This document shows positions 8,501 to 14,943 of a DNA stretch of 38,455 nt, one piece after another. The first letter of the stretch is position 1, and each line of letters starts with the position of its first letter. This DNA comes from JBBTSQ01 sp039795895 (GTDB lineage: Bacteria; Patescibacteriota; Minisyncoccia; Phycocordibacterales; JBAYGS01). Location of the stretch: the NCBI GenBank assembly GCA_039795895.1, contig JBDKKW010000008.1, positions 1 through 38,455 on the forward strand. The letters are read 5' to 3'. Below the pieces are notes generated by a model, which made no database searches, was not told where the DNA came from, and saw only the letters and a program-made list of their open reading frames with translations. Both the position numbers and the translations under genes were made by a program.

Positions 8501-8737
8501 TTTGTCGGTGCGAGCGCGGGCGGCCACATAAAAATCAACACCGATGATCGGCTTGATACCGGCTTTTTTGCAGGTCTTATAAAATTCAATCGCACCGTAC
8601 ATGTTGCCGTTGTCGGTGAGGGCGAGTGCTGACATCTCGTACTTTTTGGCTTGATCGACAAGTTCGTCGATTTTCGGCAACGCAGAGAGGAGAGAATAAT
8701 GCGAGTGTGTATGGAGGTGGAGGAATTTCGAAGCCAT
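5540..8737 (-). CDS. dnaE: DNA polymerase III alpha subunit
   Basis: The replicative polymerase, 1065 residues, slightly shorter than the E. coli enzyme. The N-terminal PHP domain begins FLHLHTHSHYSLL (about 5-17). The C-family polymerase core carries the catalytic aspartates in PDIDMDY (near residue 395), followed by the conserved RGAVRDV and HISVHAAGVVI segments. The fingers/beta-binding region contains FGVITYQDDVM and AYGFNKAHAASYG. The C-terminus contains an OB-fold (from about IVIIGGLIEELRP). No intein or frameshift was seen. Start ATG at 8737 lies ten bases after an extended -10 (TGC-TATAGT, 8753-8748) with no Shine-Dalgarno. It stands alone on the minus strand. Confidence 0.98.
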   Translation of the reverse strand: MASKFLHLHTHSHYSLLSALPKIDELVDQAKKYEMSALALTDNGNMYGAIEFYKTCKKAGIKPIIGVDFYVAARARTDKQAGVDSRRTRLILLAKDMAGYKSLVQLVTKSHMDGFYYKPRIDRELIEKYHEGLICISPSIAGEVTSALKMADKEKAKALIDYFKKVYGADNFYLEITHHTVLEGHESAMKSLIEVARETNTPLVAAHDTYYLAPEDKDARRVLTLVNTNEGAERSTRDDDEEDFSFISPEKAEELFKDTPEALENTLKIAEKCNLELTLGKWLFPNYIVESGRSYDDELKTLAYNGIKKRGVTETPELLTRLEYELKVIKDKGYAQYFLVVSDLLRFAHENHILTTIRGSVAGSLVTYLSGITNVDPLEYKLPFERFLNPERPSAPDIDMDYADTRRDEVIEYARKKYGYDKVAQIGTFGTMMARGAVRDVTRAMGYGYDLGDKISKLIPMGAQGFPMTIDRALDEVAELKKMYKDNAETKIIIDMAKKIEGCARHISVHAAGVVIGPQPLTEYVPLQYDTKGDNKIITQYDMHGVGEDGMGLLKFDFLGIRNLSILADAVDRVKKIDNIDVDIENVPIADTKTFEMLARGETIGLFQLNGSGMTRFLKELKPSSIHDINAMVALYRPGPMESIPQYIERKHDPEKVRYLDPRMKDILDRSFGVITYQDDVMMIAIKLGGYSWLEADKLRKAMGKKIPKEMEEQKGKLKQGLLKNGMSAKKADELWKLIEPFAAYGFNKAHAASYGRVAYQTAYMKANFPAIYMSAVLTADSGDIEKIAETITECKRMGIPVLPPDINESFSQFTIIKGEEGGADRIRFGLVTIKNFGQGAATAIIDERKRGGKFTSLISFLERVKDKNINKKSLEALIKAGALDALGERGKMLGNIEALLAYSKERIKASDNQDSLFGLMTDTSSLPSLKLVDLPPASASEKLAWEKELLGLYITGHPLDKYRAMLDKREITVATIKANPKEDQIVIIGGLIEELRPIVSKKGDPMLFMKLTDFTGTIEVVVFPKVFAEFRGIFVAESCVAIKGKVSLRNGEVSLLAEKLKRMG

Positions 8738-8778
8738 AGTGGTGTTAACTATAGCATAATTTGTTTTGGGACTGACGC

Positions 8779-9201
8779 CTAGATTTTATCGCTGATATCT
8801 CGTATGGTTTCAGCTATTTCGTCGGGAGTCATAATCGAGCGACTGTGATGAGTTGGTCCCATGACACCGATATCGGTGTCGGGTACTAAGTGCCAGTGGA
8901 TATGTGGGACACTTTTTCCGTTGTTGTCGCCCTCACGTGCCAGGAGAGTGAAATTGATGTAGCCGAGATCCTTGAGGATACGCATGCCTTTTGATATGAG
9001 GTTGTCGATCGATGCTTTTTCTTTCTCGTTGATGTCAAACAAAGAAAGATGATGTCTTTTTGGGATGACAAGAAGATGATGCTTGTGATACGGGGCCAAT
9101 GAATAGCTTAGAAACGCGTACTCATCCTCGATAAATTTGTATTCGTTTGGATCACAAAATGGACATCCAGTACGTTGCTGTAAAAAATCTCGGTAAAGCA
9201 T
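8779..9201 (-). CDS. HIT-family nucleotide hydrolase/transferase
   Basis: 140 residues from the start chosen here. The histidine triad is explicit near the C-terminus: VPHIHWHLVP. An N-terminal CPFCDP motif and the H-K-H-H-L-L-V-I-P strand are also typical of HIT proteins such as diadenosine polyphosphate or AMP-lysine hydrolases. The substrate cannot be told from sequence. An in-frame ATG further upstream (9237) would put the -10 element TATACT (9218-9213, with TGC extension) inside the coding region, so the ATG at 9201 is preferred; this leaves a leader of only a few bases. Confidence 0.92.
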   Translation of the reverse strand: MLYRDFLQQRTGCPFCDPNEYKFIEDEYAFLSYSLAPYHKHHLLVIPKRHHLSLFDINEKEKASIDNLISKGMRILKDLGYINFTLLAREGDNNGKSVPHIHWHLVPDTDIGVMGPTHHSRSIMTPDEIAETIRDISDKI

Positions 9202-9227
9202 AGTATCAAAAAAGTATAGCATATGGT

Positions 9228-9255
9228 TTGCAAACAATGTGTATTGCTATATAGT
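9228..9255 (+). promoter_or_regulatory. Promoter of the 103-aa gene
   Basis: TTGCAA (9228-9233), 16-nt spacer, TATAGT (9250-9255). It runs divergently from the HIT gene's -10 within about 40 bp. Confidence 0.72.
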
Positions 9256-9294
9256 GTTTGTGGAATTGTAAACCTCTGATTCGAAAGGATTGCT

Positions 9295-9606
9295 ATGGAG
9301 ACATTAACTTCGGTGTTGGCACGATGCACATCTCTGGAGCTTCAATCGAGAACCAGCGAAGCGATGGATGTGCTGACCGAACACATCGATAATCTGCTTC
9401 TCGAGAATGAGTTTGAATCAATGGATGATTTTTTGGGGGAGTTGCGGGTCGGTGACTATTCGACTGATATTCTCATCACGATTCTCACTGCAACACTGTC
9501 CGCGAGTAGTGAGCTGTCTAAGCGAAGCGATTTTGTCGAGCGAGTTTCGGTTGAACTCGAATTGCGGGGTGAGCCCGTCGCATCTTTAATGAAAGGTTTA
9601 GGGTAA
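9295..9606 (+). CDS. Small conserved-looking hypothetical protein
   Basis: 103 residues, acidic and predicted all-helical. The segment DYSTDILITILTATL followed by SELSKRSDFVERV is the most distinctive part. It resembles a widespread bacterial hypothetical family with an LLTAT-like core, but I cannot name a function. The start is fixed by CGAAAGG six bases before ATG. It is a single-gene unit with its own promoter and terminator, between a divergent HIT gene and rnhB. Confidence 0.78.
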   Translation: METLTSVLARCTSLELQSRTSEAMDVLTEHIDNLLLENEFESMDDFLGELRVGDYSTDILITILTATLSASSELSKRSDFVERVSVELELRGEPVASLMKGLG

Positions 9607-9611
9607 TACCG

Positions 9612-9639
9612 AAACCACCGAGTATATCGGTGGTTTTTC
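9612..9639 (+). terminator. Terminator of the 103-aa gene
   Basis: Stem AAACCACCGA/TCGGTGGTTT with a T-run, six bases after the stop. Confidence 0.87.
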
Positions 9640-9644
9640 TTTAC

Positions 9645-9724
9645 CAATTTTGCCCATATCAATTCTGATTGTGTGGTGGCAAAATTGAGGACCCAGCACC
9701 TTTTGCAAAAGGTGCTGGGTTTTT
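9645..9724. repeat. Two adjacent inverted repeats, the second a terminator
   Basis: AATTTTGCC near 9647 pairs with GGCAAAATT near 9679, and is followed by a perfect 30-bp palindrome at 9691-9720 ending in a T-run. The second can act as a terminator. The first, with loosely spaced arms, is not explained by the neighbouring genes. Confidence 0.7.
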
Positions 9725-9779
9725 GTCTTACATTTTTTTTCATTAAAATTCTTTCGGACCTGAGTGATATACTAGCTAG

Positions 9780-10391
9780 GTGAAAAAGAATGTGATTACT
9801 CATATTGTGGGAATAGATGAAGTGGGACGTGGGCCGATTGCAGGACCTGTTGCGGTCGGTGCCTGCTCGGTGTCGGCTGATTTTGATTTTTCTTTTTGCA
9901 AAGGGATACGAGATTCGAAAAAATTGACCGCACAAAAGCGGGAAGAGTGGGAAAAGAAAATAGTGCTCGCTCAAAAAGAAGGGAAACTCTCGTATGCTGT
10001 GACGTTTGTGTCGAGTAGGGTGATTGATACGAAGGGTCTTTCGTACGCTATTAAAAAAGCGCTTGCGACGAGTTTGAAAAAAGTCGTACATGATCCACGG
10101 AGCACTCAAGTACTTCTCGACGGGGGACTGAAAGCCCCACTCGAATTCACCTACCAAAAAACTATTATCAAAGGGGATGAAAAGGAGCCGGTGATTTCGC
10201 TCGCTTCGATTGTGGCAAAAGTGATGCGTGATCGACATATGGTGAAGCTCTCAAAACACTATCTGCACTACGATTTTCATATCCATAAAGGCTATGGTAC
10301 CCGAGCACACTACCAGAAAATCCTTGAGCACGGACTATCTCCTGAGCATCGACGAAGTTTTTTGAAGGGGCTGAAAGACGTTGAAAAATAA
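9780..10391 (+). CDS. rnhB: Ribonuclease HII
   Basis: Cleaves the RNA strand of RNA-DNA hybrids and incised ribonucleotides in DNA. The diagnostic N-terminal motif GIDEVGRGPIAGPV carries the first two acidic catalytic residues. RDSKKL and a later LLDGG supply further conserved sites, and SLASIVAKVMRD matches the family's C-terminal conserved block. 203 residues is a normal length. The start is GTG at 9780, because the family motif begins about 10 residues later and a -10 element TATACT ends six bases upstream, so the transcript is probably leaderless. It has no Shine-Dalgarno. Confidence 0.96.
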   Translation: MKKNVITHIVGIDEVGRGPIAGPVAVGACSVSADFDFSFCKGIRDSKKLTAQKREEWEKKIVLAQKEGKLSYAVTFVSSRVIDTKGLSYAIKKALATSLKKVVHDPRSTQVLLDGGLKAPLEFTYQKTIIKGDEKEPVISLASIVAKVMRDRHMVKLSKHYLHYDFHIHKGYGTRAHYQKILEHGLSPEHRRSFLKGLKDVEK

Positions 10392-10543
10392 GGGTATTTT
10401 GAGGACTCCGTGGTGCGTTTGGGATAGTATTGACATATATATAGTAGTATGATAAGCTACTTGGCAGAGATCTTTGAAACAATTCGATCTCACAACATCA
10501 ACCTAGACTGGCTTTTTGCTGGTCGCAAAGATAGGAGTTCCTT

Positions 10544-11167
10544 ATGGCAAATGATGCAAGTGTTGAGATCGATCCTGATTCGATCCCTCAGACAGACGGA
10601 GTGGTGTCCTACTCAGCCTTCGCGATTGTCGCGGAAATTGGGTCGGGCGGTGTGGTGAAGATCCTTGTGCTTGATGCACGGGAGACGGATCCGAAATCTG
10701 GCCGGCAATTCGACAAGCTCGAGTGTCCAGGAGGTACCGGACTTCGTGGTGAGGTGCCGGTGGGTATCTTGGCTCGCGAGTTCTCAGCTGAATGCCTTAT
10801 TCGTCCAGTAACGGCGACGCTATTCCCCGATCGGTTTCCTGACAGTGCACAACCAGCTCCTGGCTCAATGTGGGCACAAGAGTTAGTTCGCTATACTAGG
10901 CCCGGCGATGTGCGGAAGGGTGGTGGAACACACCATCAGATTTTCTTCCTCGTGAAGCTTGGCTGTGGTCCGGAAAATTATCGCACCGCACCCATGAATG
11001 AGTCCGATGGCACCATCTTGGGTGTGCCCAAGATGGTGGAGATCGAGGCTTTCATTCACGATCAGAAGAGTAAGCGGGCTCATGTCAATGCAGTGAAGTT
11101 GATGCTTGAGCGACTCTACAACGAAGACATGAACGTGGGACAGCGATACCATCATCTCTTCAGGTAA
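10544..11167 (+). CDS. Nudix-fold protein with an altered Nudix box
   Basis: 207 residues. The beta-strand AFAIVAEI is followed by GGTGLRGE-VPVGILA-REFSAECLI, which fits the Nudix box G-x5-E-x7-R-E-U-x-E-E-x-G-U except for Ala in place of the first Glu of the EE pair and Leu for Gly. HHQIFFLVKL and a C-terminal helix also fit the fold. Substrates are unknown, and the altered metal site may mean changed activity. Start ATG follows AGGAG six bases away. An upstream TTGACA at 10430 has AT-rich -10 candidates with imperfect spacing, giving a leader of roughly 90 nt. It is a single-gene unit. Confidence 0.78.
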   Translation: MANDASVEIDPDSIPQTDGVVSYSAFAIVAEIGSGGVVKILVLDARETDPKSGRQFDKLECPGGTGLRGEVPVGILAREFSAECLIRPVTATLFPDRFPDSAQPAPGSMWAQELVRYTRPGDVRKGGGTHHQIFFLVKLGCGPENYRTAPMNESDGTILGVPKMVEIEAFIHDQKSKRAHVNAVKLMLERLYNEDMNVGQRYHHLFR

Positions 11168-11181
11168 GGTAAGTTTTCGCA

Positions 11182-11218
11182 GCGCAGAGTGTGCACACAG
11201 CACCTCTGCGCTTTTTCT
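11182..11218 (+). terminator. Terminator of the Nudix-like gene
   Basis: GCGCAGAG (11182-11189) pairs with CTCTGCGC (11204-11211), followed by a T-rich tail. Confidence 0.85.
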
Positions 11219-11254
11219 TTTTCTGGTATTTTTTCTTCCAACATTCTCACCTAA

Positions 11255-11386
11255 GCACGCAGGGTGGTTTGATACCATCGAGACTTTCAAGAAGCCCCCA
11301 GGTGCTTTTCTGCGCCTTGTCCGGACTTAGGCGTAGAAAAGTACCTGGGGGCTTCTTTAGCAGTTGCATCAAACCACCCTGCGTGC
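11255..11386. repeat. 132-bp nested inverted repeat upstream of rpmF
   Basis: Perfect 19-bp outer arms (11255-11273 and 11368-11386) enclose perfect 15-bp inner arms (11289-11303 and 11343-11357), and an inner near-perfect stem (11304-11316 with 11330-11342). The right outer arm contains part of the -35 box and the whole spacer of the rpmF promoter. It could form a very long hairpin or cruciform. It is not needed as a terminator for the gene at 10544, which already has one. Confidence 0.9.
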
Positions 11387-11392
11387 TATACT
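11364..11392 (+). promoter_or_regulatory. rpmF promoter, embedded in the inverted repeat
   Basis: TTGCAT (11364-11369), 17-nt spacer, TGC-extended TATACT (11387-11392), about ten bases before the rpmF ATG. Confidence 0.8.
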
Positions 11393-11402
11393 CTCCTCCA
11401 CT

Positions 11403-11627
11403 ATGGTAAATCGAATGCGAGCCACTCGGTCTCACCGAGACAATAGACGATCACACTTTGCCCTCAAAGCAGCAGCTTTGGCGACTTGCCCAGACTGTAA
11501 GACACGAAATCTAGCGCATCACGCGTGTATCAAATGTGGTAAATATGCCGGCAAGACCGTCATCAATATGCAGGCAAAGATTGATAAGAAAGTGAAGAAG
11601 GCGAAGGAGGCAGAAGTAGCACGATAA
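11403..11627 (+). CDS. rpmF: Ribosomal protein bL32
   Basis: 74 residues. N-terminal basic segment with SHRDNRRSH, then a zinc-ribbon with two Cys pairs (CPDC and CIKC), as in zinc-binding bL32. The C-terminal tail is Lys/Ala-rich. The ATG at 11403 is chosen because an upstream in-frame ATG at 11364 lies in the promoter. There is no Shine-Dalgarno and the leader is at most a few bases. It precedes nusB-nudix and rnc but is separated from them by a terminator and a new promoter. Confidence 0.95.
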   Translation: MVNRMRATRSHRDNRRSHFALKAAALATCPDCKTRNLAHHACIKCGKYAGKTVINMQAKIDKKVKKAKEAEVAR

Positions 11628-11637
11628 ATAAAGGAAA

Positions 11638-11668
11638 GAAAAGAGCGGCGCCGTAGGCGTCGCTCTTT
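11638..11668 (+). terminator. rpmF terminator
   Basis: GAGCG/CGCTC hairpin with inner GCC/GGC and a T-rich tail, just after the rpmF stop. Confidence 0.82.
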
Positions 11669-11677
11669 TCTTTGCGG

Positions 11678-11705
11678 TTGCATTTTTTACGGGCAGGAGT
11701 ATACT
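11678..11705 (+). promoter_or_regulatory. nusB-nudix promoter
   Basis: TTGCAT (11678-11683), 16-nt spacer, TATACT (11700-11705). Confidence 0.8.
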
Positions 11706-11725
11706 TATTTTTAGCAATAAAACTT

Positions 11726-12643
11726 ATGGCAAACAGGCACCTTTCTAGATCAATAGTGATGCAAAATCTCTTCGAATGGGATTTCGCTCATCGTGCATCT
11801 ACAGAAATTGAAGAGATGGTTGTTCGCAATGTATCAGAGTTCGCTCCAGGACTTTCTGATGTTTCTTTTGTGAAGGCGCTTACGAAGCAGGTGATCGGTA
11901 AGCAATCTGAGCTCGACTCAGTGATTCAAAAAGCTGCGCCAGAATGGCCGATCGAGAAGATTTCTATTGTCGATCGCAACATCCTTCGTCTCGGTCTCTA
12001 TGAGCTCCTTTTTGCTGATCGAAAAGAAGTACCAGCAAAGGTGGCGATCAACGAAGCGATTGAGCTCGCTAAGACTTTTGGTGGTGAGAATAGCGGTAAA
12101 TTTGTAAACGGCGTACTCGGTGCGGTGTACAAAGAGCTTGGTGAGCCAGGCAAGGATGAAGTCTCTCAAAAGAAGGCATCAAAAGAGAAATTTAATATTC
12201 CATTTGAGCAAATGCCGGTTCAGCGTCTCGCGGGAGCGGTAGTGTATGCACGCGAAGGGGATGAATTGTATTTTGCGTTGGTACACGATGTGTTTGGGCA
12301 CTGGACGCTCTCGAAAGGCAAGATTGAAGAGGGGGAAGATGAGCACGCAGGTACGATTCGTGAAATGAAAGAAGAATTGGGACTTACGGTGAAGATTGTT
12401 GAGACGCTTGGTCGCAATGAATACGTGGCGGCAGACCCTGAGCGAGGTAAGATCCGCAAGCAGGTGGCATACTTTTTGGCCGAAGCACAATTTGCTGATA
12501 TCAAGCTTGGTACTTCAGGTGGGCTCGATGATGCACGATGGTTTAAGGTCAAAGATATTCTTGATTTGAATTTTTATAACGATATTTTGCCGATTATTAC
12601 CAAGGCTATCCAGATCTTGTCAGCAACACCGGTGGCGAAATAG
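11726..12643 (+). CDS. nusB: NusB antitermination factor fused to a Nudix hydrolase domain
   Basis: 305 residues in one frame. The first 140 or so form a NusB domain: MANRHLSRSIVMQNLFEWDF at the start, then VDRNILRLGLYELL and VAINEAIELAKTFGGENSGKFVNGVLG, all hallmarks of NusB, which binds boxA RNA with S10. After a charged linker (about 140-165) comes a Nudix domain beginning LAGAVVYAREGDELYF with a complete Nudix box, GKIEEGE-DEHAGTI-REMKEELGL. The gene ends in a Nudix-type C-terminal helix. The ATG at 11726 is chosen because NusB homology starts there and an upstream in-frame ATG precedes the promoter. No frame disruption exists at the junction, so the fusion is real in this sequence. The Nudix substrate is unknown. 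Confidence 0.95.
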   Translation: MANRHLSRSIVMQNLFEWDFAHRASTEIEEMVVRNVSEFAPGLSDVSFVKALTKQVIGKQSELDSVIQKAAPEWPIEKISIVDRNILRLGLYELLFADRKEVPAKVAINEAIELAKTFGGENSGKFVNGVLGAVYKELGEPGKDEVSQKKASKEKFNIPFEQMPVQRLAGAVVYAREGDELYFALVHDVFGHWTLSKGKIEEGEDEHAGTIREMKEELGLTVKIVETLGRNEYVAADPERGKIRKQVAYFLAEAQFADIKLGTSGGLDDARWFKVKDILDLNFYNDILPIITKAIQILSATPVAK

Positions 12644-12647
12644 GTGA

Positions 12648-12676
12648 TTGTATTATTCTCTGATACGTTGTACTAT
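12648..12676 (+). promoter_or_regulatory. rnc promoter and long leader
   Basis: TTGTAT (12648-12653), 17-nt spacer, TACTAT (12671-12676), giving a leader of about 95 nt before rnc. The leader holds an imperfect hairpin, TTAGAGCGTACGCGTTCTAAG. E. coli rnc is autoregulated by RNase III cleavage of such a leader stem; the same here is only inference. Confidence 0.6.
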
Positions 12677-12778
12677 GTGCAGGTACCCTTTGGGTGCATT
12701 AGTTACTAATTTGTTGCTTGTGGTGTGATTTTTAGAGCGTACGCGTTCTAAGTTAGACCATAGGCTACACGAATATTT

Positions 12779-13471
12779 ATGATTGATTTTTCGAAGTTTG
12801 AAAAAAAGGCAGAAGTGGTGTTTAAGGATAAGTCGCTTCTTGAGCAAGCATTTACCCATCGCTCATACATTAACGAAAATAAAAGTGCCAAAAAGGGACA
12901 CAATGAACGTCTTGAATTTTTGGGTGACGCGGTGCTCGAGATTATTGTTACTGATTTCTTGTATCACAAATACGCTGAGGGCACAGAAGGGGATTTGACC
13001 TCGTATCGCGCGGCGCTGGTGAATGCCATTACGCTGTCAAAAGTGGCGGTGAGTCTCTCGATGAATGACTATCTCTTGCTCTCAAAAGGTGAGGCAAAAG
13101 ATACTGGCCGTGCTCGACAGTTTATTCTCGCCAACACTATGGAGGCAGTAATTGGAGCGATGTATCTCGATCAAGGTTATGAGACGGCAAAAGTGTTTTT
13201 GAAAAAGCATTTGTTCCCACTGATTGATGAGGTAGTGGCAAAAAAGCTTTGGATGGATGCCAAGAGTCATTTCCAGGAGAAAGCGCAAGATAAGACAGGT
13301 CAGACACCGAGCTACAAGACACTCAAGGAGGTTGGACCGGATCACGACAAGCATTTTACGGTGGGTGTGTTTATCGGCACTGAGCAGGTGGGTGTGGGTG
13401 AAGGACTTTCAAAACAAGAAGCTGAGCAGGTGGCAGCGGGGGATGCTCTAGAAAAGAAAGGGTGGAGGTAG
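12779..13471 (+). CDS. rnc: Ribonuclease III
   Basis: Cleaves double-stranded RNA in rRNA and mRNA maturation. 230 residues. The catalytic signature ERLEFLGDAVLE is at about 43-54. The second acidic cluster is in ANTMEAVIGAMYLDQGY (about 119-135). The C-terminal double-stranded RNA-binding domain runs from about DAKSHFQEKAQ to the end, with SKQEAEQVAAGDAL. All are at expected spacing. ATG at 12779; no Shine-Dalgarno. It lies downstream of nusB-nudix with its own likely promoter. Confidence 0.97.
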   Translation: MIDFSKFEKKAEVVFKDKSLLEQAFTHRSYINENKSAKKGHNERLEFLGDAVLEIIVTDFLYHKYAEGTEGDLTSYRAALVNAITLSKVAVSLSMNDYLLLSKGEAKDTGRARQFILANTMEAVIGAMYLDQGYETAKVFLKKHLFPLIDEVVAKKLWMDAKSHFQEKAQDKTGQTPSYKTLKEVGPDHDKHFTVGVFIGTEQVGVGEGLSKQEAEQVAAGDALEKKGWR

Positions 13472-13482
13472 CTCGAACACAC

Positions 13483-13584
13483 AAAAATAATTTGTATTTT
13501 AGGGTACGGATTTTTTGAAGCTTAAAAAATCCTGAAGTTCTCGCGCCGTCGCGCTCGAAACCCCCTAAAATACAAATTATTTTT
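13483..13584. repeat. 102-bp inverted repeat with inner hairpins after rnc
   Basis: 22-bp arms at 13483-13504 and 13563-13584 (AT-rich core TTTGTATTTTAGGG) enclose a smaller hairpin GATTTTTT/AAAAAATC. It ends in a T-run on the plus strand, so it can terminate rnc transcription. The long outer arms and T-rich opposite edge suggest a bidirectional terminator or a small palindromic element. Confidence 0.82.
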
Positions 13585-13617
13585 TTATGTTCTCGCATTA
13601 ATGAAAAGATAAAAAGA

Positions 13618-13646
13618 AAAAGCCTCAACACGATGTGTCGGGGCTT
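13618..13646 (-). terminator. Terminator of the 13.65-kb minus-strand gene
   Basis: Hairpin AGCCCCGACAC/TGTTGAGGCT with TTTTT on the minus strand, directly after the stop codon. Confidence 0.82.
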
Positions 13647-13653
13647 TGTGCTT

Positions 13654-14025
13654 TTAAGATATCGGTTCTGTTACGCAGGAGACTCGCATCGCAGATTTAC
13701 AGTCTTTGAATGGATAGTATCGTGAGAGCGCTATCCTTAGATAAATTGATTTTGCATTATCTGCAGCGGAGAGGATGCAAAGAGTGGCAGTCTCCACATT
13801 TTTTCGATAAAGCATCTCACAACCCCGAATGCCGACGAGTTCATGGTTGAATACCTGGTATATTGAGTCGATTTCCGGTAACCCACCATTAGGAAATTCG
13901 ATAATAAAATCCTCATCGCTTGCCGTACCATTTGCCTTATGGAGAGTGCCACCAAAGGTCCTGATGAGGGTTGCACTGAAAAAGTTATTGGTCACCAACT
14001 GGGTCAATTCTTCTTTTGAGGGCAT
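13654..14025 (-). CDS. Hypothetical orphan protein
   Basis: About 123 residues from the preferred start (MPSKEELTQLV). No family recognised. It has alternating strand/helix character, with EDFIIEFPNGGLPEIDSIY and a Cys-rich second half (REGION around RGCEMLYRKN and ATLCIL). A longer in-frame start at 14076 would lie inside the promoter spacer (TTGACA at 14088-14083, TAAATA at 14066-14061), so it is disfavoured. No clear Shine-Dalgarno. It is a single-gene unit, divergent from the gene at 14167. Confidence 0.72.
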   Translation of the reverse strand: MPSKEELTQLVTNNFFSATLIRTFGGTLHKANGTASDEDFIIEFPNGGLPEIDSIYQVFNHELVGIRGCEMLYRKNVETATLCILSAADNAKSIYLRIALSRYYPFKDCKSAMRVSCVTEPIS

Positions 14026-14060
14026 ATGCGTTTGTAGTCTGTGTGCTGTTCCGTGAGTGA

Positions 14061-14126
14061 TATTTACATATTGCATCAGTCATGTCAAACAAGGGTACTT
14101 GACAAGTATGCATATTTCCGTACCAT
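14061..14126. promoter_or_regulatory. Back-to-back divergent promoters
   Basis: Minus strand: TTGACA (14088-14083), 16-nt spacer, TAAATA (14066-14061). Plus strand: TTGACA (14099-14104), 16-nt spacer, TACCAT (14121-14126). The two -35 boxes are only 10 bp apart, so polymerases may compete. Confidence 0.72.
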
Positions 14127-14166
14127 CTGAGATGGAATTGAACCATACAAAGTGAAAGGAAAAACA

Positions 14167-14871
14167 ATGAAAGCTAAACAGGCGAAGCGTCCCAAAGGGG
14201 TGAGGCGAGGCAAACTTAATCTGCTATTTCGGAAATTGCCGGAAGTGGCGTCGGCTGATTTAATGCTTGTGCCGATAAGCGGTCTGGGGGTGGATTTCCA
14301 TGATTTTGTGCTCGGTGAGCGCAAAGTCCCGGTAGGCAATCTACCGCCCGAAGTTGTGGCAAGGATTGCTTTGACACTCGCTTCTCGGTTTGCGGTACAG
14401 TCGGATCGATTCACCAGGATGGCTCCCAAAGCCACCTGGACTGTCGGCGACATCGTGAGAAGAAGGATCCAATCCACAAGCTACATGGATCATGCTGGGG
14501 TACTCACCTCAGATGTTGTTGAGTTGGGAATCGAAGTTACTGTTCCCAAGGCAACGGGTGGTCGTGGTCCCGGGATTGCACAGGACGCCTGTCTGGTGTT
14601 TGGTTTTTCTGGACGATTCGTCTTTGCTGAAAGAGGTCGTGAAGTGTCTGAGTGTGTTGTAATGGAGCTCTCTGAAATCAAGGATCTTGCCGACGTTGTG
14701 GCGCGATTTCCCGACCTCACTTGGGTGCTCACAAAGACATTCTTTCCCGAGCTCATCAAACACTTGTTGTATGATGTGAATTTGATTCGCGATCAGATGA
14801 CGGCTTTTCAAGCATTGGCCTGGGGAGTGTCGGGACGTCTCACCTACAGTGGAACTCCTAAAAAGAAGTAG
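14167..14871 (+). CDS. Hypothetical orphan protein with basic N-terminus
   Basis: 234 residues, family not recognised. A very basic N-terminus (MKAKQAKRPKGVRRGK) is followed by a mixed alpha/beta body, including VLGERKVPVGNLPPEVVARIALTL split by short loops, and a basic end. No signal peptide or membrane segment. ATG at 14167 is preferred over an in-frame GTG 15 bases upstream, because AAAGGA sits six bases before it. It has its own promoter and terminator, so it is another single-gene unit. Function unknown; the basic ends could suit nucleic-acid binding. Confidence 0.78.
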   Translation: MKAKQAKRPKGVRRGKLNLLFRKLPEVASADLMLVPISGLGVDFHDFVLGERKVPVGNLPPEVVARIALTLASRFAVQSDRFTRMAPKATWTVGDIVRRRIQSTSYMDHAGVLTSDVVELGIEVTVPKATGGRGPGIAQDACLVFGFSGRFVFAERGREVSECVVMELSEIKDLADVVARFPDLTWVLTKTFFPELIKHLLYDVNLIRDQMTAFQALAWGVSGRLTYSGTPKKK

Positions 14872-14878
14872 TCTCTCG

Positions 14879-14907
14879 AAACCGTCGATTCGCTCGACGG
14901 TTTTTTC
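14879..14907 (+). terminator. Intrinsic terminator
   Basis: AACCGTCGA/TCGACGGTT stem followed by TTTTTT, upstream of smc. Confidence 0.88.
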
Positions 14908-14943
14908 TTTTGTTTGAGTTGTAAAAAGTGATAGAATAAAGAG

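Noticed and set aside
9228..9241. Shared -35 palindrome (TTTGCAAA) serving both the HIT gene and the 103-aa gene
   Set aside because: The distance from it to the HIT -10 (TATACT) is too short for a normal spacer; the HIT promoter is more simply an extended -10.
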